Source: Bacteroidota bacterium (GTDB lineage: Bacteria > Bacteroidota > Bacteroidia > Chitinophagales > Chitinophagaceae). Taken from it: DNA of 46,680 nt. The notes under the pieces are model-generated. The model did no database searches. It was given only the letters and a program-made list of their open reading frames with translations, and had not been told where the DNA came from. Below, in pieces: positions 1 through 8,802 of the stretch. Every line of letters begins with the position of its first letter. Position 1 is the stretch's first letter. Where the stretch lies: positions 1 to 46,680 of the forward strand of contig JAKQJH010000367.1 of the NCBI GenBank assembly GCA_029561255.1, read 5' to 3'. The position numbers were made by a program, and so were the translations under genes.

Positions 1-104
1 ACTACTGTACCCGTTACAGGCCGGGTTTGTGCCATTAATCCAAGCAGGGGGATCAGGGCAAACAGTAGCATGAAAAGTCCTTTTAACTGGAATCTTCGGT
101 TCAT
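1..104 (-). CDS. SusC/RagA-like TonB-linked outer membrane protein, N-terminus only
   Basis: The reverse strand opens with ATG at 104 and stays open to the window edge (34 complete codons). It begins MNRRFQLKGLF, followed by a hydrophobic stretch of L, F, A, I and G residues ending LMAQ, which is a typical signal peptide. TRPVTGTVV follows, the usual start of the CarboxypepD_reg-like domain at the N-terminus of SusC-family receptors. Such proteins work with a SusD lipoprotein to import glycans or other large nutrients across the outer membrane. The gene is divergent from the LacI-type regulator at 618, a common regulator/transporter arrangement. With so little sequence visible, a different secreted protein with the same N-terminal domain cannot be excluded. 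Confidence 0.6.
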   Translation of the reverse strand, partial: MNRRFQLKGLFMLLFALIPLLGLMAQTRPVTGTV

Positions 105-617
105 AATGCAGTTTTTAATTGATAAGCAGAATAAGAAACAATAAGGTCCAATGCCGTTCCCTGCCAGCTTAATTGCCCGTCCGAAATCGGTTAACAAGCG
201 AACAATAAAATGCTGAGAAGAAAATAGTGCAGAAAAATGCCGTATCCGGGATTAGAAAAGAAGTACTGACCTTCTTACAATCGTTCTCAAAATGTTGTTT
301 AGCATCAATTGGTAACATAACATCTTTTCAATTCGGCAAGCAGTTTTCTGTCGTTATTATCAATAATCGGCATAGCAAGTCTACACCGTTATTTTTTATA
401 AGTCCCTGATTACTAACAATATTTTTACGCAATCGTTCCCGGTATCGTGTCCGGAAAACAGGCCTGAAAACTGAAAATTTAAAGTGTGGAAAGCCTGTTT
501 CAGGGTAATCGCCGGACAATCGGTTGAATTTGCAGCAAATAGGGTAATTTACAGGTCTGTTGGGGATATCGGCCAGGATTACCCTGACATCGACTGCAAA
601 AACCACTGGAAACAGAC
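105..617. promoter_or_regulatory. Divergent regulatory spacer with four AATCG(G)TT motifs
   Basis: This 513-bp spacer separates the divergent susC-like and LacI-family genes; I see no convincing ORF or RNA gene in it. AATCGGTT occurs at 185-192 and 518-525, and AATCGTT at 279-285 and 431-437. AATCGGTT fits the AAnCGnTT core shared by many LacI-family operators (CcpA/PurR-like sites). The sites are plausible operators for the adjacent regulator. That is inference from pattern and position; flanking positions match only partly. No clear TTTG/TAnnTTTG promoter pair was found on either strand. Confidence 0.35.
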
Positions 618-1676
618 ATGAAGTTTGAAGCTGTAACTATAAAAGATATCGCCAAAGCGCTCGGACTGTCCACTTCCACAGTGTCCAGGGCCTTGCGTGA
701 CAGTTATGAGATTAGTCCGGAGACCAAGAAGGTAGTGCTGGAATATGCCGAAAAGCTCAATTATCACCCGAATCCCATTGCCCTGAGTCTGAAAGAACGG
801 AGAAGCCGTTCAATTGGGGTCATTGTTTGTGAAATTGCCAACAGCTATTTCTCCCAGGTGATTAACGGAATTGAGTCCATTGCAAACACTAATGGATACA
901 ACGTAATCATCTCTCAGAGCCATGAATCGGCGGAAAAGGAATTAGTAAACCTGCAATACCTGACTTCCCGATCAGTAGATGGGCTCATTATTTCCGTCTC
1001 AACGGAAACGAAAGATTTCAATTATTTTAATGAACTCCATGACCGGGGAATGCCGATTGTTTTTTTTGACCGGATTGTGGATGAAATACAGACGCATAAA
1101 GTCATAGCGGATAATTTTAAGGGGGCTTATGATGCCACCACTCATTTGATAAACAGCGGGTATAAACGGATTGCCACTTTGTGCAATACGGTGTTTCTTT
1201 CCATAGGTAAGGAAAGGCTGGCCGGGTATCAGGCTGCGTTAAAAGATCATGGGTTGGAACCGGATGAATCCCTGATCCGTTATTGCCAGCATGGAGGTAT
1301 GGTGGCGGAAGAGATGGACCAGGCGATGGATGAATTATTCACTCTCCAAAATCCCCCCGATGCAATTTTTGCAGCTGCCGATAAACTTACCACCGGCTGT
1401 CTTCGCGCCCTCCGCGCCAAAGGCTTATCCGTTCCCGAAGATGTGGGGCTGATCGGTTTTTCTAACAGCGAGCTGACCGAGTTGTTAAACCCCTCACTTT
1501 CAGTCATCCGTCAACCCGCCTTTGAAATGGGAGAAGTGGCTACCAGCCTGTTATTGGAGCTGATCGAAAGTAAAAGACCGGTAACGGATTTCCAGTCCCG
1601 GGTCTTGACGACGGAAATGATTCTCCGGAGTTCAACCCGCATGCAGAAAACCCACTCTAAACCGGTGATTTCCTGA
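618..1676 (+). CDS. LacI/GalR-family transcriptional regulator
   Basis: This 352-residue protein has the normal LacI-family length and order. Residues about 7-55 form the helix-turn-helix and hinge (VTIKDIAKALGLSTSTVSRA, ending in KLNYHPNPIA). A periplasmic-binding-protein-like sensor domain starts at RSIGVIVCEIANSYFSQV and runs to near the C-terminus, with the usual blocks GLIIS, DAIFAAADK and VGLIGFSN. It should bind DNA as a dimer and respond to a sugar or related ligand. The divergent susC-like gene suggests it controls a glycan uptake locus. The ligand cannot be read from the sequence. It is unlikely to belong to the polysaccharide cluster 8 kb away. Confidence 0.93.
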   Translation: MKFEAVTIKDIAKALGLSTSTVSRALRDSYEISPETKKVVLEYAEKLNYHPNPIALSLKERRSRSIGVIVCEIANSYFSQVINGIESIANTNGYNVIISQSHESAEKELVNLQYLTSRSVDGLIISVSTETKDFNYFNELHDRGMPIVFFDRIVDEIQTHKVIADNFKGAYDATTHLINSGYKRIATLCNTVFLSIGKERLAGYQAALKDHGLEPDESLIRYCQHGGMVAEEMDQAMDELFTLQNPPDAIFAAADKLTTGCLRALRAKGLSVPEDVGLIGFSNSELTELLNPSLSVIRQPAFEMGEVATSLLLELIESKRPVTDFQSRVLTTEMILRSSTRMQKTHSKPVIS

Positions 1677-1696
1677 CCTTTTTCATTTCATTTTCT

Positions 1697-1728
1697 TTTG
1701 GTACGATTGATTTCACCCTTTATATTTG
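1697..1728 (+). promoter_or_regulatory. Bacteroidota-type promoter for the tRNA array
   Basis: TTTG at 1697-1700 is followed after exactly 20 bases by TATATTTG at 1721-1728. This matches the Bacteroidota sigma-ABfr consensus TTTG-N19-21-TAnnTTTG. Transcription would start around 1735, about ten bases before the first tRNA-like unit at 1746. The three degenerate units and the intact tRNA-Ala would therefore lie on one transcript ending at the terminator at 2044-2073. Confidence 0.75.
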
Positions 1729-1745
1729 CACTCCCAAACAAAAAA

Positions 1746-1964
1746 GGGGAATTAGCTCAGTTGGCTAGAGTGTCCCGAATGGAATTCGGGAAGGTCAAAG
1801 TCGACAAAAAATAAGGAAGGGGAATTAGCTCAGTTGGCTAGTGCGTCCCGAATGGAATTCGGGAAGGTCAAAGTCGACAAAAAATAAGGAAGGGGAATTA
1901 GCTCAGTTGGCTAGAGCGTCCCGAATGGAATTCGGGAAGGTCAAAGTCGACAAAAAATAAGGAA
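1746..1964 (+). repeat. Three tandem degenerate tRNA-Ala-like units, 73-bp period
   Basis: Units start at 1746, 1819 and 1892, with the intact tRNA following in register at 1965, so the period is exactly 73 bp. Each unit keeps the tRNA 5' acceptor strand and D-arm (GGGGAATTAGCTCAGTTGGC). The anticodon arm is replaced by a longer perfect hairpin, TCCCGA-ATGGAAT-TCGGGA, whose 7-base loop would present GGA. The T-arm and 3' acceptor strand are lost and replaced by an A-rich tail (AAAGTCGACAAAAAATAAGG). Units differ by only one or two bases in the D-arm (TAGAGTG, TAGTGCG, TAGAGCG). They cannot fold as complete tRNAs. They are either decayed copies made by recent tandem amplification or processed spacer RNAs. 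Confidence 0.8.
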
Positions 1965-2040
<76 letters not shown>

Positions 2041-2043
2041 AAG

Positions 2044-2073
2044 GTCATACTAAAAAACAGTATGACTTTTTTT
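2044..2073 (+). terminator. Rho-independent terminator of the tRNA-Ala transcript
   Basis: GTCATACT (2044-2051) pairs with AGTATGAC (2059-2066) around a 7-base loop, and seven T residues follow (2067-2073). It begins five bases after the tRNA. An identical copy lies at 2382-2411 after the second tRNA-like sequence. The ATG of the GIY-YIG ORF begins directly after the T-run. Confidence 0.88.
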
Positions 2074-2310
2074 ATGCCATTTACAGTCTATATCATTTAT
2101 TCAAAAATCATTGACCAGTATTATATCGGTCATACTGAGAATCTGGATGACCGCCTGTACAGACACCGAAACGGCGGTAGCCTTTCCACCAAATAAGCAA
2201 AAGACTGGGAGTTGAAGTACACAGAGCAATTCGAGACCCGTTCTGAAGCGGCCATGCGGGAAATGGTAATTAAAGCTAAAAAAAGCAGGAAGTATATTGA
2301 GCAACTGATC

Positions 2311-2325
<15 letters not shown>
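2074..2325 (+). pseudogene. GIY-YIG (UvrC-like) mini-endonuclease ORF interrupted by an in-frame TAA
   Basis: From ATG at 2074 the frame reads MPFTVYIIYSK, DQYYIGHTENLDDRLYRHRN and GGSLSTK. This is the start of a COG2827-type GIY-YIG nuclease with the VYI and YIG motifs and the catalytic Arg region. TAA at 2194-2196 then interrupts it. The same frame continues with AKDWELKYTEQFETRSEAAM and REMVIKAKKSRKYIEQLIG, the expected remainder of the family including the REMVIK segment that should carry the catalytic Glu, and ends at TAG 2323-2325. Restoring one sense codon gives about 83 residues, a normal length. The truncated 40-residue product would lack the Glu. The 3' end runs into a tRNA-like sequence, so the ORF sits between two tRNA copies. 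Confidence 0.8.
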
Positions 2326-2378
<53 letters not shown>

Positions 2379-2381
2379 AAA

Positions 2382-2411
2382 GTCATACTAAAAAACAGTA
2401 TGACTTTTTTT
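2382..2411 (+). terminator. Duplicate rho-independent terminator
   Basis: This repeats the terminator at 2044-2073 exactly: GTCATACT, a 7-base A-rich loop, AGTATGAC, then seven T residues. It follows the degenerate tRNA by five bases and is again followed directly by ATGCCATTTAC. The repeated block therefore spans tRNA 3' part, terminator and ORF start. Confidence 0.85.
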
Positions 2412-2480
2412 ATGCCATTTACTGTTTACACTATTTATCCAAAACAGATAGATTTTTTCTTACACCGGCCATAATAAAAA
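2412..2480 (+). pseudogene. Remnant of a second GIY-YIG ORF
   Basis: The frame opens MPFTVYTIYPKQID, close to MPFTVYIIYSKIID of the first copy, and then hits stop codons. Nucleotide similarity can be followed for roughly 60-70 bases (for example CACCGGCCATAAT against TATCGGTCATACT) and then fades. This is a decayed second copy of the ORF and marks a tandem duplication of the tRNA/terminator/GIY-YIG unit. The following 160 bases up to the next gene hold only the terminator of the minus-strand gene. Confidence 0.6.
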
Positions 2481-2582
2481 CATAACTGAACACTATATCC
2501 CCGTTGGTAATAATGGCAATAAGGCCATGCCATCAATCACTTTTAAGCAAAATTCATTTTAAATTTCTGATCTGAATAAATG

Positions 2583-2619
2583 GAAAAACAAAAAGCCGCT
2601 TCTGTTTGAAGCGGCCTTT
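2583..2619 (-). terminator. Terminator of the T9SS repeat protein gene
   Basis: GCCGCTTC (2595-2602) and GAAGCGGC (2608-2615) form a perfect 8-bp stem with a 5-base loop. On the minus strand it is followed by TTTTTGTTTTTCC. It lies 23 bases past the stop codon of the minus-strand gene ending at 2642. A shorter T-run on the plus side means it might work in both directions. Confidence 0.85.
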
Positions 2620-2641
2620 TGTAATGCTCAGGGTCTGAATT

Positions 2642-5600
2642 TTATTGTTTTACAAACTTCATGGTTGAGCGGTTGGCCCCGTCTGCCATGACTTCGATAA
2701 TATATATCCCATTGGAGAATTTTGACAATTCAACTGTTTCTGTCAGCAAGGGTTGACCAGCCGGCAGCACTTTATTATACACACTCACCCCACGACTATC
2801 ATAGATATGCATCACCAGGGAGGTACGGGCATTGGTGCCATTGACTTTGATATTGATCAGGTCTGTAGCCGGATTCGGGTAAACCTGTTTTAATAAGCTG
2901 CCTGATCCTTTTACTGTAACCGTTACCGTATCCCGGTCAATTGCACCAAGATTGTCGGTTACTGCCAGTTCAAACTGGTACACGCCTTCTTCGAGATCAC
3001 TGAAGGTGGTTTGTACCTGGTCAGGCGTTGCAATGGTAAACCGGGCCGGGCCTGCGATTTTAGTCCACAGATAGCTGGCGATCGTTCCATCTGCATCATT
3101 CGCACTACCCGTATGTGTAATGGAATTAGTAGGCAGGGTCATAGACCGGTCGGGTCCTGCATTGGCAGAAGGAGCCAGGTTCGGGGCACCGGTTACAATA
3201 ATGGTGACCGTATCCCTTCCGATAGCACCCAGGTTATCCGTGGCACGTAACTCAAACTGGTATGTTCCTTCCATCAGGTTATTAATGGTAGTCTGCGCCT
3301 GCGTCGGGAATACAATAGTAAAGGAAGCAGGTCCTGCAATTTTTGTCCACTGATAAGCGGCAATTGTACCGTCTGTATCAGTAGCACTGCCAAGTACATT
3401 CACCGTGTTAACCGGTAAAGAAATGGACTGGTCATTTCCTGCATTCACTATCGGGGCCTGGTTGACTGCTATCGCCGGATTCACCGTTACGGTTACCGTA
3501 TCTTTTCCACTGGCACCGAGATTATCTGTAACGGTGAGCTCAAACTGGTAAGTACCCTGCACCAGGTTATTGATTGCCGTTTGTGCCTGTGCAGCCGTTG
3601 CAATGATAAAGGTTGCAGGTCCGGCAATTTTTGTCCACTGATAAGTGGCAATCAGACCATCCGAATCAGTACCACTTCCGAAAAGAGTTACATTATTCAC
3701 CGGCAGGGTGATGGTCAGGTTGCTGCCAGCATTCGCTACCGGAGGCTGGTTGGATGGAGCGGCGGGGTTTACAATGACCGTTACCGTATCTCTTCCAACT
3801 GCACCCTGGTTATCTGTTACTCTTAATTCAAATTGATAAGTGCCTTGTACCAGGTTATTCACCAGTGTCTGCGCCTGTGTTGGTGTCAGGATCACAAACT
3901 GGGCCGGACCTGAAATTTTATTCCACTGATAAGCGGCGATCGTGCCATCATTATCTGAACCGCTGCCGGTTAAGGTTAAGCTATTAGTGGGTAAAGTAAT
4001 GATCCTGTCGGAACCGGCACTGGCCACCGGTGGCAGGTTAGGAGCTGCATTGACGGTGATCGTTACAAATGCATCGGCTGTTGCGCCATTGTTATCAGTA
4101 GCAGTCAGGCGGAATACATATACACCCTGTACCAGGTTATTGATCACGGTTTGTGGCTGTGCCGGACTTACAATTGTATAAGTGGCTGGTCCGCTGATTT
4201 TTGTCCAGAGATACGAAACGATGCTGCCATCGGGGTCAGTGGCAGAACCAATGAGAGAAACGGTGTTCACCGGTAATATTATACTCTGATCACTACCTGC
4301 ATTGGCAACCGGCACCTGGTTCGGTGCATTGTTTACATTAATGGTTACAAATGCATCTGCGGTTGCACCACTGTTATCTGTAACAGTCAGGCGGAACACA
4401 TAAACACCTTGTACAAGATTGGTAATGCTGGTCAATGCTTGTGTAGGACTATTGATAGAGAACGTAGCCGGTCCGCTGATTTTCGTCCAGAGATAAGATA
4501 CAATGGTACCATCCGGGTCATTTGCGGAACCAGTAAGGTTTACTGTATTAATGGGTAAGGTAATAGTCTGGTCAGCACCGGCGTTGGCTGAAGGAGCCAG
4601 GTTGGCAGCGCCGATAACCGTTACCGTAATATAATCCACACCGGTAGCTCCGGCATTATCAGTTACTGTCAGGCTGAATACATAGATACCTTGTGCCAGG
4701 TTGTTGATGTCGGTTTGTGCCTGTCCGGCATTTACAATGATTCCAGCAGCCGGACCAGAGATTTTAGTCCAGGTATAAGAAGCCACACTTCCGTCCGGAT
4801 CAGTACCCGAACCACTTACCGTTACACTGTTAACAGGTAAGGTAATGGTCTGGTCATTACCCGCATTGGCAGAGGGTGATTGATTGGATATACTATTAAC
4901 AGTAATGGTTACAAATGCATCAGCTGAAGCGCCACTGTTGTCGGTAACGGTCAGGCGGAATACATAGGTTCCCTGAACCAGGTTGCTGATCACCGTCTGT
5001 GCCTGGTTAGGGGATAATATAAAGGCGGCAGGGCCGGAGATCTTAGTCCACTGGTAAGATGTGATTGTTCCATCCGGGTCAGTACCTGTTCCGGTAACAC
5101 TGACCATATTCGTGGGTAAAGTGATCGTTTGGTTTGGACCTGCATTGGCTGTCGGCAACTGATTTGCTGCTGAATTCACCGTAACTGATACTGTATCCCG
5201 GCCAATAGCACCAAGATTATCCGTTACCCGCAGCTCAAATTGGTAAACGCCCTGTACCAGGTTATTGATCACTGTTTGTGCCTGGGTGGGGGTTACAATG
5301 GTAAACGTGGCCGGACCTGCAATTTTAGTCCATTGGTAGGAAGCAATACTGCCATCCGGATCGGTACCACTACCATTCAGGGTTAAACTGTTAACCGGTA
5401 ATGTAATGGACCGGTCAATCCCGGCAGCGGCAACGGGTGCCTGGTTAGGCGCAATATTTACGGTTACCGTCATTGTATCACGGTCAATAGCGCCGAGGTT
5501 ATCGGTTACCCGCAGTTCAAACTGATAAGTGCCCTGTATCAGGTTACTGATCAGCGTCTGCGCCTGCGTTGGAGACGTAATACTGAAAGTAGCGGGACCG

Positions 5601-8600
5601 GAAATTTTTGTCCATTGATAGGAAGCGATATTTCCGTCTGTATCAGTGCCTGTACCGGTTACAGTAAGACTGTTGGTCGGTAAGGTGATTGTTCTGTCTG
5701 CTCCTGCATTCGCCACCGGCGCCTGGTTAGGGGCAGGATTTACGTTAACGGTCACATCATCTGTAGCGGAGGCACCATTATTATCGGTTACGGTCAGGCG
5801 GAATACATAGATACCCTGTACCAGTCCGTTTACCGCAGTTTGCGGTGTGGAAGAAGAAACAATGGTAAATGTGGCCGGGCCGGAAATTTTTGTCCACTGG
5901 TAAGTTATGATGGAACCATCCGCATCGGTGGCAACTCCGTTTAAAGTAACGGTGTTAACAGGTAAGGTGATCGTAAGATCTGCTCCTGCATTGGCTACCG
6001 GCGGTTGGTTAGGAAGGGGGTTCACGGTGATGGTCATCGTATCCCGGTCAATAGCGCCGAGATTATCCGTAACCCTTAATTCAAACTGATAACTGCCCTG
6101 TACCAGGGCATTTATCGTGGTTTGCGCCTGCGTGGGTGAAACGATATTAAACGTGGCCGGTCCTGCAATTTTTGTCCATTGATAGGAGGCGATTGATCCA
6201 TCAGCATCGGTACCGCTGCCGGTTACGGATACGGTGTTGGTCGGCAGATTGATAATCTGGTCTGCGCCTGCATTGGCTGTTGGGGCCTGGTTGGGTGCTG
6301 CATTCACGGTTACAGTCATGGTATCCCTTGCTACGGCACCGAGGTTATCGGTTACCCGCAGTTCAAACCGGTAAACACCCTGAACGAGGCTGTTGATGAC
6401 CGTAGATGCTTGCGTGGGCGAAACGATATTAAATGTAACAGGTCCTGCAATTTTGGTCCATTGCCAGAAAGCAATACTGCCATCGGGGTCTGTACCGGTT
6501 CCGGTAACAGTCAGGGAATTCACCGGTAAACTGATCGTTCTGTCTGCACCTGCATTGGCAGCAGGGGACTGATTACCGGCTGCATTTACAGTTATTGTAA
6601 TATAGTCAATGCCTGTTGCACCGGCATTATCGGTAACGGTAAGACTGAAAATATAAATACCCTGCACCAGATTGTTGATAACACTGGCGGCCTGATTAGG
6701 TGTGGCAATATTGAAAGTGACCGGACCTGAAATTTTTGTCCAGGCATAGCTCGCAATACTTCCGTCCGGGTCTGTACCACTACCAGTTACTGTAACCGTA
6801 TTTGCCGGCAATGTAATGGTTTGATCGGCTCCGGCATTAGCGGTGGGAGGGGTGTTGGTGGCATTCACCACAACACTCATTGTATCTCTTCCAATGGCAC
6901 CGAGGTTATCGGTCACTCTTAATTCAAACTGGTAGGTGCCCTGCACCAGGTTGTTGATAACGGTGGAGGCCTGGGTAGGAGAGACGATGGTAAAAGTGGC
7001 GGGTCCGGCGATTTTGGTCCACTGGTAAGTCGCAATACTGCCATCCGTATCGGTACCAGAACCGGTAACAGTTACTGTATTCACCGGTAACGTAATGGTC
7101 TGGTTGGCACCCGCGTTAGCGGTGGGGGCAATATTGGCGGCTGCATTTACAGTAAGGATCATGGTGTCTCTCGCCGTGGCACCGAGATTATCGGTCACCC
7201 GTAATTCAAACTGGTATGTGCCTTGAACGACATTATTAATAACAGTAGCGGCCTGGGTGGGGGAGACGATGGTAAAAGTGGCGGGACCGGCGATTTTGGT
7301 CCATTGATAAGCGGCAATACTGCCATCGGGGTCTGTTCCGGATCCGGTTTGGGTAATAGAATTGGTGGGTAAAGTGATGGTTTTATCGGTTCCGGCGTTG
7401 GCTGTAGGAGTCTGGTTGGGTAAGGCTACACCAAACTCATAGGCACCCCGGTCCGGCGCTGTACCATTAAATGGAAGACCAATATTTAAACCCGCATCTA
7501 TCAGGTCGCTGCTTGAACTGAATTTGAGAAAATTCAGGTTCGGCAGCGTGCCGTTCGCCTGTCTGGTATTACGCACACCCGTAGTGTCCGTACTCATAAA
7601 GTCTGCGGCGGAAGCATTGGTTGTCCAACCGCCATCATTTCCAGCGGTTCCTGCAGAGTTATTACTCCGGACACTGTTTCCGCTGATTTCTACGTCTTTG
7701 TCGGTATTACCAAAAGATACATTATTACGGAAATAATGTACCCGGTTATTATAATGGAAATTAAGCCCGGTAATCTTGTTCCGGAAGAAAACATTATTGT
7801 ATAGCTCTGTGCTGAAGTCGGCTTCATTGATATGTGCTCCGGCATTTGCATTGTCAAATCCGAGACTGCGTTGCAGCCTTCTTTTTACAATACCCACCCC
7901 GGCAGGGGTAGTCAGGAAATCCGAGCCCAGTTTAAATCCAACCCCGTCTCCGGCAGCAGTGTTTGTTCCTTTAAAATAGCCATTGTGCCAGGCCCAGCAG
8001 GAATCCATCAGTACATAGCCACTGTTTTCAAAAGTGTCAAATCCGTCATCCCCGTTATTCCAGGCGCGGCAACCGCGAACCGTAGTCACGGTATTAAGGC
8101 CTACCATATAGGTTAATCCGAGGCCGTCAGAATTCCCCCCGTTTGAGCCACCGTAGTTGCTGTAATTGTCGTGGAAATCGCAGTTCAGGATCAGGTTATT
8201 ATTACTGTTATTTTCAACAATCATTCCCTCCACATTATTATCACATTCCAGTAACTCGAATATGCAATTATTTACATTATAAGTCTGTAAACCGGCGTCT
8301 ACCTGGTTGTCATCGGTATACATCCCGGTAAAACGGATTCCTTTTACATGGATATAGTTTCCGGTCAGAAATACCATTCCCCGGTGCCAGCCGTTCGATT
8401 TATTAAAGGAGGTTCCACGCGTGATAACAGGTGATTCACCCGGATAGGCCCAGAGCTTAATCAGGTTGCTGGCGGTCCCGTTTTTCCCGGTCAGGTAAGG
8501 CTGAACAGTATACGTATAGGTGCCACCTCTCATATAAACGGTGTCGCCTGCTGCAACGGAAGTCCAGGCCCTTTGTAAGGTAAACCAGGGGGCTGTAATG

Positions 8601-8701
8601 GATCCGGCATTGTTGTCATTTCCCGACGGGGAGGTGTAGTAAACTCTCGCGAATGAGGGAAGGGTAAGGGTAATCAGTGCTGCTACTAGGAGTCTTTTCA
8701 T
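2642..8701 (-). CDS. Secreted PL9-like beta-helix protein with 16 PKD-like repeats and T9SS sorting domain
   Basis: The protein has 2019 residues. Residues 1-19 are a signal peptide (MKRLLVAALITLTLPSFARV). Residues about 20-427 form a right-handed parallel beta-helix of polysaccharide lyase family 9 type: it starts YYTSPSGNDNNAGS, contains CRAWNNGDDGFDTF, WAWHNG and GFKLG, and closes with DRGAYEFG. Asp192, Asp218, Asp219, Asp222 and Lys257 match in kind and spacing the four calcium-binding Asp and catalytic Lys described for Pel9A, as I recall that structure. Residues 428-1930 are 16 PKD-like repeats of about 94 residues. The last about 85 residues (VYPNPATDLINIKV onward) are a Por/T9SS type A sorting domain. 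It is probably exported to the cell surface or medium as a polysaccharide lyase on a long stalk. The substrate is unknown. It is divergent from the polysaccharide cluster. Confidence 0.88.
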   Translation of the reverse strand: MKRLLVAALITLTLPSFARVYYTSPSGNDNNAGSITAPWFTLQRAWTSVAAGDTVYMRGGTYTYTVQPYLTGKNGTASNLIKLWAYPGESPVITRGTSFNKSNGWHRGMVFLTGNYIHVKGIRFTGMYTDDNQVDAGLQTYNVNNCIFELLECDNNVEGMIVENNSNNNLILNCDFHDNYSNYGGSNGGNSDGLGLTYMVGLNTVTTVRGCRAWNNGDDGFDTFENSGYVLMDSCWAWHNGYFKGTNTAAGDGVGFKLGSDFLTTPAGVGIVKRRLQRSLGFDNANAGAHINEADFSTELYNNVFFRNKITGLNFHYNNRVHYFRNNVSFGNTDKDVEISGNSVRSNNSAGTAGNDGGWTTNASAADFMSTDTTGVRNTRQANGTLPNLNFLKFSSSSDLIDAGLNIGLPFNGTAPDRGAYEFGVALPNQTPTANAGTDKTITLPTNSITQTGSGTDPDGSIAAYQWTKIAGPATFTIVSPTQAATVINNVVQGTYQFELRVTDNLGATARDTMILTVNAAANIAPTANAGANQTITLPVNTVTVTGSGTDTDGSIATYQWTKIAGPATFTIVSPTQASTVINNLVQGTYQFELRVTDNLGAIGRDTMSVVVNATNTPPTANAGADQTITLPANTVTVTGSGTDPDGSIASYAWTKISGPVTFNIATPNQAASVINNLVQGIYIFSLTVTDNAGATGIDYITITVNAAGNQSPAANAGADRTISLPVNSLTVTGTGTDPDGSIAFWQWTKIAGPVTFNIVSPTQASTVINSLVQGVYRFELRVTDNLGAVARDTMTVTVNAAPNQAPTANAGADQIINLPTNTVSVTGSGTDADGSIASYQWTKIAGPATFNIVSPTQAQTTINALVQGSYQFELRVTDNLGAIDRDTMTITVNPLPNQPPVANAGADLTITLPVNTVTLNGVATDADGSIITYQWTKISGPATFTIVSSSTPQTAVNGLVQGIYVFRLTVTDNNGASATDDVTVNVNPAPNQAPVANAGADRTITLPTNSLTVTGTGTDTDGNIASYQWTKISGPATFSITSPTQAQTLISNLIQGTYQFELRVTDNLGAIDRDTMTVTVNIAPNQAPVAAAGIDRSITLPVNSLTLNGSGTDPDGSIASYQWTKIAGPATFTIVTPTQAQTVINNLVQGVYQFELRVTDNLGAIGRDTVSVTVNSAANQLPTANAGPNQTITLPTNMVSVTGTGTDPDGTITSYQWTKISGPAAFILSPNQAQTVISNLVQGTYVFRLTVTDNSGASADAFVTITVNSISNQSPSANAGNDQTITLPVNSVTVSGSGTDPDGSVASYTWTKISGPAAGIIVNAGQAQTDINNLAQGIYVFSLTVTDNAGATGVDYITVTVIGAANLAPSANAGADQTITLPINTVNLTGSANDPDGTIVSYLWTKISGPATFSINSPTQALTSITNLVQGVYVFRLTVTDNSGATADAFVTINVNNAPNQVPVANAGSDQSIILPVNTVSLIGSATDPDGSIVSYLWTKISGPATYTIVSPAQPQTVINNLVQGVYVFRLTATDNNGATADAFVTITVNAAPNLPPVASAGSDRIITLPTNSLTLTGSGSDNDGTIAAYQWNKISGPAQFVILTPTQAQTLVNNLVQGTYQFELRVTDNQGAVGRDTVTVIVNPAAPSNQPPVANAGSNLTITLPVNNVTLFGSGTDSDGLIATYQWTKIAGPATFIIATAAQAQTAINNLVQGTYQFELTVTDNLGASGKDTVTVTVNPAIAVNQAPIVNAGNDQSISLPVNTVNVLGSATDTDGTIAAYQWTKIAGPASFTIVFPTQAQTTINNLMEGTYQFELRATDNLGAIGRDTVTIIVTGAPNLAPSANAGPDRSMTLPTNSITHTGSANDADGTIASYLWTKIAGPARFTIATPDQVQTTFSDLEEGVYQFELAVTDNLGAIDRDTVTVTVKGSGSLLKQVYPNPATDLINIKVNGTNARTSLVMHIYDSRGVSVYNKVLPAGQPLLTETVELSKFSNGIYIIEVMADGANRSTMKFVKQ
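2910..7418 (-). repeat. 16 tandem ~280-bp repeats encoding PKD-like domains
   Basis: Sixteen in-frame copies share ANAGxDxTITLP, GSGTDPDGSIASYQWTKI, GPATF and VTDNxGA blocks. Three C-terminal subtypes alternate. A is QFELRVTDNLGA..RDT, B is VFRLTVTDNxGA.AD, and C is FSLTVTDNAGATG.DYIT. Reading from the N-terminus the order is A A C A A B A A B C B B A A A A. Repeat 9 is one residue shorter in the GPAAF loop. The mosaic suggests duplication and shuffling. Many short reading frames on the opposite strand here are by-products of the repeat. Confidence 0.9.
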
Positions 8702-8802
8702 CTTTCAGAGGAATTTATACGGATTTATTCGAAGGGTATCAGAGCTATGCTTAACGTGTTGAATTTTCCGGAAAACAAATGATCAGGGGGATGAGGCAGG
8801 TG

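Noticed and set aside
1746-1964. Possible CRISPR array
   Set aside because: The repeats are adjacent 73-bp units without unique spacers, match tRNA sequence, and there are no cas genes.
3011-8331. Many short reading frames on the plus strand across the repeat protein
   Set aside because: They are antisense by-products of the repetitive coding sequence, with no domain or start signal.
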